Under the pieces are notes generated by a model that worked only from the letters and a program-made list of their open reading frames with translations, made no database searches and was not told the origin of the DNA. A program made the position numbers and the translations under genes. Shown piece after piece: positions 17,717 to 28,000 of a stretch of 64,000 bases of DNA; the first letter of the stretch is position 1, and every line of letters begins with the position of its first letter. Source of the DNA: Bacteroidales bacterium (GTDB taxonomy: Bacteria; Bacteroidota; Bacteroidia; Bacteroidales; Lentimicrobiaceae); contig JADJEQ010000014.1 in NCBI GenBank assembly GCA_016709025.1, forward strand, positions 1 through 64,000, written 5' to 3'.

Positions 17717-20380
17717 TTACCTGTCCATTTCCTTTAACTGCTTCACCAGCTGATCGCCCAGGCCGATGCTGTACCCCTCGGAATGCCAGGTAATTTCTCC
17801 TTTTGGGTTGATAATGGCAACCACCGGCCATTGGGGTGCATTGCTGATGCTGCAGACAGTTGTGACTGAAGCTGAAACCTCTCCATTCAAATCGTGACCG
17901 AAAATCGCATTCTCCGGTAATCCTTTATAAGCTGTGGTTGAAAAACCAGGATTCATTTTCTCTTTTGCCACAATCAACAGCACCTGCCCACCCCAATCTC
18001 CAAGTGATTTCTTCACTGCCTTTAGATCTTCCATCAGATGCTTTGTCGGTTCCTTGCCGGGGTCGATCAGTGCTACAATCAAACCCTTTTCACTTGTTAA
18101 GCTGCTGAGCAAGGTAGGTTTCCTGTCTGCCAGGGAAAGAAATTCAGCCTGCAGATCGGCTTTACCCAATATGCCCGACTGCTGTTGCTGCGTGGCCATG
18201 CGGATACCCACATACACAGGTTCTTCTTTCCTGACCCGGAAGTAAGAAATACTACAAAGTACTGAACCGTCGCTCATCCGGTTACCGGTAACCAGGCGGT
18301 AGTATCCAGTATCCACGTTTAACCTGCAGGGGAAGGTGTTCAATGATTCATCATACTCGTAATCCAGCGTAACAAACCGCCCCTGGTCGAAGCGGGCTAT
18401 GGTAAAATGGGTGTAATACCGCGGAATAAAGCTCTTGTCCTCCGTGGCATTCTCCAGAACCAACTCACCACGCGGAATGGTCTTTTCAACTTTTTTACCA
18501 AAAAACACATCGTTCCATTTGTGATCGTTGATAAACTGTGGTCTCCTTGTGGCCGGTTCAAGCCTTGCCGCGATACCGAAGCTACGGGCAATCGCAACAA
18601 AAAGCAGATCGCGTGAGTAACGGTCGGCTCTGCGCAGCTGCAGCATTCCTTCCGGACTCAGGGGAACGCCATAATAGTTGGAAATGGTGTCAAGCGTAAT
18701 GTTCGTGCCGATCCAGGCCCGGATTTTCATCGGGTCATCGCGAAAAGCCGATGCCTCCGAAGCAGAAAATGACTGCTGTATATAACTTCTCCAGCGGGTA
18801 ACAAATTCACGCCCTATCCGGGGAGCAAGTACATACCGGTTATATTCTTCATCGGTTTTTTCTTCTGAAACTGAATGAAATGCGTCCAGTGCTTTCAGGT
18901 GATCATTCAGGGTTACAGCCTGGATATCGTGCAGATCCTTCTCAGAGATATTGGCCAGCAATGCCATGCCTCTAGCGGCATTATCTGCAGAAAGGTCTCT
19001 GACAAAAGCAACAATTTCTCTCCAGTTACCACGGCTGCGTGACAGGTAGCTCCACAAAGCCAGTGCATCCAGACCTTTGTCAGACGCCAGTTTTACTGAA
19101 GAAGCAGAATCAATAAATGTTGCTATCCAGGCATTCCGGATTGAATCTTCCTGCTGAAGGCGGCGGTTATTCAAATCAGCCTTTGACTGATCAGCAGGTG
19201 CGAGTGCTTGTTTGGCGGGTGGGGTAAGCGTCAGGATTTGGGATGGAAGGTTATTATCCAACGCTTTTATTGTCAGCACAATGGTATCGGAAGATGCACC
19301 CTGAGCTATTGTGTACCCGAACTGTCCGTCTTTTGAAGCCCAGATCACCAAATCTCCATATCCTGTGGAGGCAGCACAAATTCCGTTGACATCGGTGTAA
19401 AGTGTTGCGATCGGGTAAAATTCGGCATAGTTATAAAGCGAATACTCAACCCTGGCTTTTTCAACCGGTTTCCCATCGGTTCCGAGAACCTTTACCGGGA
19501 GTACTTTGGTATTCGTGTAATTTTTCAGCAGGTTCAGGCGTGTAAACAGATCGTTTTTCTCCAGGATTTCTTCATTGCCTTTATATTGGCCGTAAACGAA
19601 GGTATGGGTCATCATGGCCCGTTTAACAGGTTCGGCAAACCAGCCCATATCCAGTGCCGGTTCGGGTTCGCAGGCACCCATAAACTGCCATTTCCCGTCA
19701 ACCCAAACTTCTACCCAGGCGTGATTATCATCGGTATGCGCCCAGCGGGGAGTGTAAACCTGCCTTGCGGGGATGCAGACTGACCTCAGTGCAGCAGCCG
19801 TAAATGTCGATTCTTCACCACACCTTCCAAAGGCAGTTCTCACCGAAGTCAGCGGGCCGGATGTGCGTTCATCGGTCGATTTATAGTTCACCTTTTCGTG
19901 ACACCAGTGGTTGACTTCAAGCGCGGCTTCAGCCATTCCCATGCCTTTTATCCGGTCTTTCAATTCTGCAAGGAAAACCTGACGGGCGGTATCGGTGTAT
20001 TCATTGTTCACCCGATATGGTAACACAAAATGCAGGAAAACTTCATCGGGTATTTCCTTTCCCCAGCTAAAAAATGATTTTGCTTCCAGGGAGGACTTAA
20101 CCTGGGCCAGGTAATAAGATCCATCATTCATGGCAAGATCGCTCAGCGGCATAAATGCATAGAGGAACTCCAGGCCTTCGGTTTCTGCTGTGGTCAGCTC
20201 TTTATTGAAAACGCCAAACAACACTGAATCGCGGCCTTGCGCCAGTTCCCTTTGATTGAGAAACTGTTCATGGACCAGTTTACGGTAAGCCTTGTCTTTA
20301 ATCAAATGTTTTCCGCTGTTGGTGCTGCATGATGTTAACAGGATAACAATCAGCATAATGGCAAAATAGATTCTCTTCAT
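17717..20380 (-). CDS. Large transglutaminase-domain lipoprotein with C-terminal thioredoxin-like domain
   Basis: 887 residues. Lipoprotein signal MKRIYFAIMLIVILLTSCS with Cys18. A transglutaminase-core domain is at roughly 150-270: Cys in FGRCGEESTFTAAALRS, His in DDNHAWVEVWVDG, then GACEPEPALD. A beta-rich carboxypeptidase-regulatory-like segment (KVLGTDGKPVEKARVEYSL) follows near 300. The last 130 residues (LIVALIDPGKEPTKH, PQWPVVAIINPKGEI) look like a thioredoxin fold without a CXXC motif. The protein is probably periplasmic and acts on peptides or proteins; substrate unknown. It converges on the REP array. Confidence 0.82.
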   Translation of the reverse strand: MKRIYFAIMLIVILLTSCSTNSGKHLIKDKAYRKLVHEQFLNQRELAQGRDSVLFGVFNKELTTAETEGLEFLYAFMPLSDLAMNDGSYYLAQVKSSLEAKSFFSWGKEIPDEVFLHFVLPYRVNNEYTDTARQVFLAELKDRIKGMGMAEAALEVNHWCHEKVNYKSTDERTSGPLTSVRTAFGRCGEESTFTAAALRSVCIPARQVYTPRWAHTDDNHAWVEVWVDGKWQFMGACEPEPALDMGWFAEPVKRAMMTHTFVYGQYKGNEEILEKNDLFTRLNLLKNYTNTKVLPVKVLGTDGKPVEKARVEYSLYNYAEFYPIATLYTDVNGICAASTGYGDLVIWASKDGQFGYTIAQGASSDTIVLTIKALDNNLPSQILTLTPPAKQALAPADQSKADLNNRRLQQEDSIRNAWIATFIDSASSVKLASDKGLDALALWSYLSRSRGNWREIVAFVRDLSADNAARGMALLANISEKDLHDIQAVTLNDHLKALDAFHSVSEEKTDEEYNRYVLAPRIGREFVTRWRSYIQQSFSASEASAFRDDPMKIRAWIGTNITLDTISNYYGVPLSPEGMLQLRRADRYSRDLLFVAIARSFGIAARLEPATRRPQFINDHKWNDVFFGKKVEKTIPRGELVLENATEDKSFIPRYYTHFTIARFDQGRFVTLDYEYDESLNTFPCRLNVDTGYYRLVTGNRMSDGSVLCSISYFRVRKEEPVYVGIRMATQQQQSGILGKADLQAEFLSLADRKPTLLSSLTSEKGLIVALIDPGKEPTKHLMEDLKAVKKSLGDWGGQVLLIVAKEKMNPGFSTTAYKGLPENAIFGHDLNGEVSASVTTVCSISNAPQWPVVAIINPKGEITWHSEGYSIGLGDQLVKQLKEMDR

Positions 20381-20591
20381 TCTACGGTATATTAGCAGGA
20401 CCGAAATTAAAAAAGATTTGCTTGGGGAAAGTAAATCCGCGATAAAACCAAATAAATATTCACCTGTTTCAGATCGTTTGATCAGAAATAGCGATTACTT
20501 TTGAAGAGAAAAATGACCGGTATCCATTACTACAGTCAGAAATATTTTCATTAACCTCTCAGCTACCGTTTTATCTTTCACGTGTTAACCT

Positions 20592-21164
20592 ATGGATCAA
20601 ACTCTTCATGAAGACAAGACTTTCGATAAAATCAATTTTTCAGGGCAAAACATCCGGAACCGTGAGTTTATAAAATGCAGGTTTACCGGTTGCGATTTCT
20701 CTGACAGCAATTTCAGCAATAACCGCTTTTCCGAATGCACTTTTGAAGGGTGTAACCTGTCCCTGCTGAAACTGGCCGGTACAAGCCTTGCCGGTGTCTT
20801 CTTCCGTGATTGCAAAATACTTGGGGTTAATTTCAATGAATGCAAGGATTTTCTGTTCTCAGTCAGTTTCCAGGGAGGTAACCTCAACTTTGCTTCTTTT
20901 GCAGGAAAAAGGATGCCCAAAACCAGTTTCCGCAACATTTCGATGAAGAGTGTAGATTTTTCAGGCACAAACCTGCAGGGTGCACATTTTGAAAACACCG
21001 ATCTGGAGGGAGCCACTTTCAGCAAAACAAATCTAAAGGAAGCAAATCTGCTCACAGCCTTTGAGTTCAACATTGATCCCGACGCCAACATGATCGCCAA
21101 AGCCAGATTTTCGAGAAACAACCTGGCAGGGTTACTGGTAAAATACAATATTTCAATTGAATAG
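20592..21164 (+). CDS. Pentapeptide repeat protein
   Basis: 190 residues made largely of A(D/N)LXX-type pentapeptide repeats: FSDSNFSNNRFSECTFEGCN, later TNLQGAHFENTDLEGATF and TNLKEANL. These build a right-handed beta-helix. No signal peptide, so cytoplasmic. Some family members (Qnr, MfpA) mimic DNA and protect gyrase, but nothing here shows that role. It stands between divergent and downstream envelope genes. Confidence 0.9.
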   Translation: MDQTLHEDKTFDKINFSGQNIRNREFIKCRFTGCDFSDSNFSNNRFSECTFEGCNLSLLKLAGTSLAGVFFRDCKILGVNFNECKDFLFSVSFQGGNLNFASFAGKRMPKTSFRNISMKSVDFSGTNLQGAHFENTDLEGATFSKTNLKEANLLTAFEFNIDPDANMIAKARFSRNNLAGLLVKYNISIE

Positions 21165-21203
21165 CATTGGTGATTTTTATAATCCGGAGTCAATAAAACC
21201 ACT

Positions 21204-21788
21204 ATGAAGAAAGCGACATCACTGGCAATTTTATCTGTTTTATTGATTTCCACTGTATTTGGTCAGCGCAGCTTTCCCGACCGGCTTTCCGATGCTGCTT
21301 TGGAACTCACAAAACAAGCTGTGATTTACGATCCTTCCTATTACACCATTTCCTACCCCAATGGCGATGTTCCTTCCGGCAAGGGTGTATGCAGCGATGT
21401 GGTTATCCGGGCCTATCGCAGGCTTGGGATTGATCTTCAGAAAGAAGTTCATGAGGACATGAAGGCCAATTTCAGGCTTTACCCAAAGAACTGGGGACTT
21501 TCGAAGCCCGATAAGAACATCGATCACCGCCGCGTCCCAAACCTGATGACCTTTTTTGAACGCCATGGCCTTACAAAACCGATTACCAAAAATTCCGATG
21601 ACTACCTTCCGGGGGATATTGTCTGCTGGGATCTTGGAGGAGGAGTGACTCACATTGGTCTGGTTGTCGGGAGAAAATCATCCGATCACAAACGAAACCT
21701 GATTGTGCATAACATCGGGGGTGGACAGGTGGTGGCCGATTGCCTGTTCGAATATAAGATCATTGGGCATTACCAATATGGAAAGTAA
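21204..21788 (+). CDS. DUF1287 secreted protein (NlpC/P60-like fold)
   Basis: 194 residues with signal peptide MKKATSLAILSVLLISTVFG. The conserved start of the domain, YPNGDVPSGKGVCSDVVIRA (Cys63), and the later LPGDIVCWDLGGGVTHIGLV with its His are typical of DUF1287. The Cys and His suggest a papain/NlpC-like catalytic pair, so a periplasmic amidase or peptidase is plausible but unproven. It starts 39 bases after the pentapeptide gene and could share its transcript. Confidence 0.85.
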   Translation: MKKATSLAILSVLLISTVFGQRSFPDRLSDAALELTKQAVIYDPSYYTISYPNGDVPSGKGVCSDVVIRAYRRLGIDLQKEVHEDMKANFRLYPKNWGLSKPDKNIDHRRVPNLMTFFERHGLTKPITKNSDDYLPGDIVCWDLGGGVTHIGLVVGRKSSDHKRNLIVHNIGGGQVVADCLFEYKIIGHYQYGK

Positions 21789-21872
21789 AACCATATTTAC
21801 AAGGTTAAACCAGAAGAGAAATGCAATCCAAACCATCATTTTCCTTTCCATATTTATTTTCAAGCCATTCCC

Positions 21873-21880
21873 TATCTTTG
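21873..21880 (+). promoter_or_regulatory. Candidate -7 element TATCTTTG for the M42 peptidase
   Basis: It matches TAnnTTTG exactly, 21 bases before the ATG at 21902. The upstream -33 position has no TTG. Confidence 0.45.
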
Positions 21881-21901
21881 CATTAAACCAAGCTCCCTCA
21901 A

Positions 21902-22954
21902 ATGCTACAGGACAAAGAACTGAGCGACTTTTTCGCTGCCATTACTGAAACCGCAAGCCCTTCAGGTTTTGAGAAGGAAGTTCAAAAAATATTTACTGAT
22001 TTTGCAAGGCCATATGCCGATGAGATTTACACCGACGTTAATGGCAACGCAATAGCATTGAAAAAGGGCAAAGGATTGCTGAAACTGATGGTCACCGCCC
22101 ACATTGACGAGATCGGGTTTATGGTGAAATATATTGATGATCAGGGTTATCTGTGGTTCAGGCCCATCGGCGGATTCGACAGTGCATTGCTGCCAGGGCT
22201 CGGCGTAAGGGTGCAGCACGGTCATGATACCCATTTTGGAATAGTAGGCCGCAAACCCATCCACCTGCTCGAAGAAAGCGAACGCAAAACCGTGAACGGG
22301 GATGACCTGTGGATAGACATTGGTGCGAAAGATAAGGCCGATGCAATGTCAAGGATAGCAATCGGAGACATTGTTACCCTTCAGGCCGGCATCAAAAAAC
22401 TCGGGAACGGAATGTACGCCACCCGTTCGGCCGATAACAAGCTTGGGGTACTGGTGATAGCAGCTGTGCTCAAGAATCTTAATGGATTGCATCCTGATGC
22501 TGATCTCTACTTTGTATCATCGGTACAGGAAGAAATCGGGCTGCGTGGTGCAATAACCAGCACTTACGGAATCAAACCCGACCTGGCGCTGGTGCTCGAT
22601 GTAACCCACGCCACCGATTACCCGTCGGTAAACAAAAACATACACGGTGACATTAAACCCGGCCTTGGACCTGTGCTGGCCGTGAGCCCCGAAATTCACC
22701 CGGAAATCAACCAGCGGTTAAAACAAAACGGTGAAGAGCTCAATATTCCGCTTCAGACCGAAGCCCGCCCAATGGCCACCGGCACCGAAGCCCGAATGGT
22801 ACAGGTTACCGGCAAGGGCGTGGCCACCGGACTGGTTTCTATCCCGGTAAGGTACATGCATTCGCCCAACGAAATGTTCTCTCTCATTGATGTTGAAAGT
22901 ACCATTGCCCTGGTCACGCAATTCTGCCTTAAAGCACATGAACCCATCGTTTGA
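21902..22954 (+). CDS. M42-family metallo-aminopeptidase
   Basis: 350 residues, normal for family M42 (glutamyl aminopeptidase/FrvX-like). Zinc-ligand motifs are in order: TAHIDEIGFMV (His near 67), ATRSADNKLGVLVI (Asp), VSSVQEEIGLRGA (Glu pair), LALVLDVTHATD (Asp) and IPVRYMHSPNEMF (His). These dinuclear-zinc enzymes are cytoplasmic, form large tetrahedral particles, and trim N-terminal residues from peptides. The 3' end overlaps the methyltransferase start by 17 bases. Confidence 0.93.
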   Translation: MLQDKELSDFFAAITETASPSGFEKEVQKIFTDFARPYADEIYTDVNGNAIALKKGKGLLKLMVTAHIDEIGFMVKYIDDQGYLWFRPIGGFDSALLPGLGVRVQHGHDTHFGIVGRKPIHLLEESERKTVNGDDLWIDIGAKDKADAMSRIAIGDIVTLQAGIKKLGNGMYATRSADNKLGVLVIAAVLKNLNGLHPDADLYFVSSVQEEIGLRGAITSTYGIKPDLALVLDVTHATDYPSVNKNIHGDIKPGLGPVLAVSPEIHPEINQRLKQNGEELNIPLQTEARPMATGTEARMVQVTGKGVATGLVSIPVRYMHSPNEMFSLIDVESTIALVTQFCLKAHEPIV

Positions 22955-23786
22955 AACCCTGAGGCGCTGGTTAAAAAAACCGGCCTTGTTTGAATCGCCG
23001 GTTGTTGACCATATCTGGAACGACCCCAGGATTGCCGGAAAAATGCTGGAAATGCAGATTGACGGGGCCACCAACCTGGTTTCGAGGAATGCCATATTCA
23101 CGGAAAAATCAACATCATGGATGATTAAATACCTGGATCTGCCGGTTGCTTCGAAGATTTGCGACCTTGGCTGCGGAGCCGGGTTATATACCAGGTCATT
23201 TGCCACCCGGGGAATGAAAGTTTATGGAATTGATATTTCTTCTGCCGCGATTGATTACGCATCGCAACAATTCCTTAATGAAGACAACAAGATCCGGTAT
23301 ACCTGCGGCGACTATCTGCAGGGAATCCCGGAAGGTCCGTTCAAACTGGTAACCCTGCTTTATTATGATTATTGTGCCTTTAATCCAGAGCAGCGCAACC
23401 GGTTATTGAAGAATATTCAAAAAGTCCTTGAACCTGGGGGTGTGTTGATACTTGATGTATTCTCTGACTTTTATTTCGCAAGTCTGACAGAGGGAAACAG
23501 CATCCGCTTCAGCGAAACAGAAGGCCTGTGGTCTCCCCTGCCACATTTTAACCTGAAAGCAATTTTCAAATATCCGGCTGAAATGGTTTACCTCGATAAA
23601 AATGTGATCATTACCCCTGAATCTGAGCGGGAGTTTTACAATTGGTATGCCTGTTTCAGCCCCGAAATGATTCGGAAAGAACTGGCTGAAGCAGGGTTTA
23701 ATGTTAAAGAAAAATTTGCCGATGTGGCAGGGACTCCCTTTTACCCTGAATCACTAGAGCTAACCCTGATAGCTGGAAAACAATGA
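22938..23786 (+). CDS. SAM-dependent methyltransferase (class I)
   Basis: I chose the ATG at 22938, giving 282 residues starting MNPSFETLRRWLKKP; a longer in-frame start at 22887 would overlap the peptidase more. Motif I is ICDLGCGAGLYTRSFA, the ribose-binding acidic residue is in KVYGIDISSAAIDYA, and post-motif II is VLEPGGVLILDVFS. The fold is a Methyltransf_25-type Rossmann domain. The acceptor is unknown. It overlaps genes on both sides, so it is translationally coupled to the M42 peptidase and the sulfotransferase-like gene. Confidence 0.88.
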   Translation: MNPSFETLRRWLKKPALFESPVVDHIWNDPRIAGKMLEMQIDGATNLVSRNAIFTEKSTSWMIKYLDLPVASKICDLGCGAGLYTRSFATRGMKVYGIDISSAAIDYASQQFLNEDNKIRYTCGDYLQGIPEGPFKLVTLLYYDYCAFNPEQRNRLLKNIQKVLEPGGVLILDVFSDFYFASLTEGNSIRFSETEGLWSPLPHFNLKAIFKYPAEMVYLDKNVIITPESEREFYNWYACFSPEMIRKELAEAGFNVKEKFADVAGTPFYPESLELTLIAGKQ

Positions 23787-24925
23787 GAAAAACCCTGTAC
23801 GTGCATCTCGGAATGCCAAAGGCCGGAAGTACGGCTTTACAGGAATTTCTTTACATGAACCGCGGTTTACTTGAGCAAACCGGCCTGCTTTACCCCGATC
23901 CGCGGGCATTGGAACAATTCAGCCGTGATCCTCAGAAAATGTCAGGCCATCATATTGTTCCCATGTATTTAACCGGCTTTTTCTGGGCATCCTTTCCCAA
24001 AAAAGAAGGCGTTGATGCGGCAGATGTAATCCGCTTCATCAAACTTCAGATTGCTGAATCAACAGCCCCAAAAGCGCTGCTTTCATCAGAGGCATGTTGG
24101 TTTATGCTCAATCGGCAGGATGTTGTGAATTCGTTTGCAGATGCTTTCAGCGATTTCAATCTGAAAGTGATTGTCTATCTGCGTCGACAGGACGACCATA
24201 TACAATCGGGTTATAACGAATGCATCAAGTCCTCGTTTTATACCATGACTGTGGATGAATTCATTGAGGATCGCTTTCACGACCCCAGTAACCAATATTA
24301 CACCCACCTGATGTACTGGGCAAATGCCATAGGTCGCGAAAATATACTGACCCGGCTTTACGATAAAAGCTGCCTGATCAACGGATCGATTTTCGAAGAC
24401 CTTCTGGCACAGTGCGGGTATGAATGGAATCAGGAACTCCAACTTCCGGAAAAAGATGCCAATCCACGCATGTCGTTGAATGCACTTATGTTTCAACGAT
24501 GCATCAACCTGCTTTTCGGAGAAAAAAAAATTCGTGAAGACTTTTCCAAACACATGATGCAGTTTTCAGTATTTGAAGACAGGGAATCAGCAAAAGCATT
24601 TATGGCGAAATCATTGCTGACCCCCGGTCAGCGAAAAAAAATACTGAACCATTATGAATCAGAGAACAAAATGCTGGTAAAGGAGCTTCTTAAACCACCC
24701 GATGGTTTATGTTTCTCCTGTGAAAAACCCAATTTACATGCGCATTATCCTGGATTGACCCTGGAGAAGGTAGTCGAAATAATACGTTTTATTCACAGCA
24801 GGCAACCTGAATTGTTGGTTAGTCTATCTCAAGCCAGTAACATATATCATTCATTATCAAATACAAACTCCTTCCATACCGGATTAATCAAAGAAGGGCT
24901 GTCCATTTTTAAAGATACTGAATAA
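23783..24925 (+). CDS. Sulfotransferase-like protein
   Basis: 380 residues. The N-terminus LYVHLGMPKAGSTALQEFL is the 5'-phosphosulfate binding loop, and KVIVYLRRQDDHIQSGYNE is the 3'-phosphate binding segment of PAPS-dependent sulfotransferases. No signal peptide, so cytoplasmic or peripheral. The C-terminal 150 residues are divergent. It overlaps the upstream methyltransferase by 4 bases (ATGA). The neighbour pair could decorate a carbohydrate, but no glycosyltransferases are near. Confidence 0.78.
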   Translation: MRKTLYVHLGMPKAGSTALQEFLYMNRGLLEQTGLLYPDPRALEQFSRDPQKMSGHHIVPMYLTGFFWASFPKKEGVDAADVIRFIKLQIAESTAPKALLSSEACWFMLNRQDVVNSFADAFSDFNLKVIVYLRRQDDHIQSGYNECIKSSFYTMTVDEFIEDRFHDPSNQYYTHLMYWANAIGRENILTRLYDKSCLINGSIFEDLLAQCGYEWNQELQLPEKDANPRMSLNALMFQRCINLLFGEKKIREDFSKHMMQFSVFEDRESAKAFMAKSLLTPGQRKKILNHYESENKMLVKELLKPPDGLCFSCEKPNLHAHYPGLTLEKVVEIIRFIHSRQPELLVSLSQASNIYHSLSNTNSFHTGLIKEGLSIFKDTE

Positions 24926-25055
24926 CAAGCGGCGCCGGGGACAGGTCTTATATTTTGATTTATTTCTTCGCAAAGTATATTTTATGCTGTGAAAGCCATC
25001 TTTTCTTCTATATTTGGTTCATCATATATTTACTTATTTAATTCTTTATCCTGTT

Positions 25056-28000
25056 ATGAAACATATATCAATCTGTTTATTTGTTATTCTCGGCTTCAAT
25101 TTGTCACTTTTTTCGCAAAACAGCAAGACTGCCCTTGAAAAATCACATGAATTGATAGAAAAAGGAATTGAGTTATACGATAAAGAGGAATACCAGGATG
25201 CACTAAAGTGTTTCAATGAGGTCTCTGTCTGTGACCCAAACTATGCCTGGGCGATATTCGAATCATCGCTGTGTTATGGTCAGTTGGGTGATAATGAAAC
25301 TGCCTATAAAAAGTGTAAAGAAGCCTATGATTTAGATCCGGATGATGCAGCAGTTTCTGCTTATTTAGGCAACCTTATGGATGATATGGGAAGAACCCCG
25401 GAGGCTATAGCGTTTTTCAAGACAATCATCCAAAAAAAGCCCTACAACGCCAATTTACTTTATAACCTGGCCGTTTGTTATCTCAACAATGACCAACCCA
25501 TTCAGGCAGAAGAAGTCCTGCTCCGTGAAATTCGCATAAGGCCGTTCCATGCAAGCAGCCATCTTGCATTGGCCAAAGCAAATTTTGCCATGGGCAGGAT
25601 TGCGCAATCATATCTCGCTTACAACATGGCCATCCTGATGTCACCTGATGTTTCTTATCTGACAGAATTTGAAGAAGCCGTGACCGGAGAGAATGACACT
25701 CTGAGCAAACCCTATAATTATAGTTATCCGAAGGAAGTTGATCATCGAAAATGGGATGACCTTTCCTTGTTGCTGAAATCACAGATAGTATTCAGTGAAG
25801 ATTTTAAATACCCCGGAGAGCTAAACTACCTCACAACCAAACAATCGTACCTGCTTTTCACGAAAATGAATTACGAGCCGGCTGATACTTCTTTGTACAA
25901 TCAGTTTTATGTCAGGTTGTTCAAAGGGATTATGGACAAGGATTATTTCAACACCCTCCTTTTTTATTCATTCAAGGAAGTAAACAACCAGCAGATAGTG
26001 GATTGGCATAAAAAAAACAGCGATGAATTCAAGTCTTTCATCGAATATTGCCAGAACTCAATTGTTAGACTCAGAGACTTTAACTATTCGCTTCTGAATG
26101 AAGAAAAGGAGAATAAAGTATTGCATTACAATGACGATGGGAAACTGAATGCTGTCGGGATTCTGAAACAGACAACCCCTGCAGTAAAAACAGGAGAATG
26201 GCTGATAATTTCCGACAACGGTAGCATAAGTGAAAGGGGGACCTATCAAAACAACCTGGTTCAGGGTGACTGGTATTTATATGGCCCTGGTGGTAGCATT
26301 ACCCAGCACCTGATTTTCAGGGATGGTGAACTGGATGGAATAAGCAAAACATATCATGCCAATGGAAACCTGTCTGGAGTTTATCACCGGGCCCTGGGCA
26401 CCAAATCCGGCACTGATAAAGAGTACACCCCGGGTGGTTACCTGGTTTCTGAGAATACATATTCTGATAACAAACTCAACGGGAAAGCATTATTGTACAA
26501 CTACAAAGAAGGATTTTATAGTGAGACTGACTACAAAAACGATAAAGCTGAAGGCGAATATTTTGAGAAATGGCTGAATGGAGCCCCAAAAGCCCACGGT
26601 ACTTATAAGGATAGTTTGCTTGAAGGACCGGCTTCTACCTGGTATCCAACCTCAGTGAAGGAAACTGATTTGTCGTTTTTAAAGGGCATCCCCAGTGGTA
26701 AGAAAACTGAATTTCATACGAATGGGAGCAAAAGTCAGGAAGTTGAATTCGATGAAACGGGTGAAATGACCGGCCTGAAACTGGTTTTCGACAGGAGTGG
26801 TAACCTGGTTCAAAAAGATGATTCATACACAAAAGGCATCCTAACCGGGAAACAAACACAATTTTTCAAAGACGGAAGCATCAGCTGTATCCAGGAATAC
26901 AGGAATGATACGGTGGTCAGAATCCAGTCCTTCGGCAAATCGGGACAATTGATTTACTCGGACTCTCTTAAAGATGGTAAAATCACACTGAAATTCTTTT
27001 TCCCCGATGGGACCATAATGTCGCAGGGGCTGATGAAGCGCGGGAATATGGAAGGATCGTGGAATTATTATTATCCGAACGGAAAATTAAAAGCCAGTTC
27101 AAATTATAATGAAGGACTGTTGTCAGGTATGCAAACCACATGGCACGCCAACGGAAATATTGAAAAAGAATATGCCAGCGACAGTGGTAAATTAAACGGT
27201 GAATACCGGGAGTATTATAAATCAGGAAAACTGAAGGGTAAGGGACATCTCATCAACGATAAATATGACGGTGATTTCTATTCCTATTATGCCAATGATT
27301 CTTTGATGTCAGGAGTTTTTTACAACAATGGCTCCCTTTTCGGCCGGAGCATATACTACACACCGAAAGGGAAAAAAGAATACGAAGAGTTTTTTGATGA
27401 AGATGGCACTTCCACGAAACTGGTTTTATACAATTATCTGGGAAAGGTTTCCGGAGTGCTGGATTATTCCGTTGATTCGGTCCGCTTCAATGAATTATAT
27501 CCTGATGGATCAATCAGACGCAAAATAGCCCTTACCGACAATGTTTATCATGGCACCCAGGAATGGTATTACCCAAATGGGCAGTTAAGGATCAGGCTCA
27601 ATTACATTCACGGCCTCGTAAATGGCATTTCAAATTCATATGATATTAACGGCTCACCTGAACTTGAAATACCTTATACGATGAACTCCATGAACGGCGT
27701 TTTAAAACGCTTTGAAGTTGGTAAATTATTTTCGAAGGAAACCTATGAAGCCGGCCTCAACCAGGGAACATATACGGAGTATTATAACAACGGAAAAGTA
27801 TACAGGATTCTGAATTTTGAAGATGATGTGAAACAAGGATATTCCTATTTTTATTCACCCGACAGCATCCTTATGTATAGACTTTTATACCAGGATGACA
27901 TGGTCAGGGAAATCTCCTGGCTCGATAACAACAATAAATATGTTCCCGGATTTCAGGTCGATCTGTCAACCCGGGAAATCGTTGCATGCTTCCCCAATGG

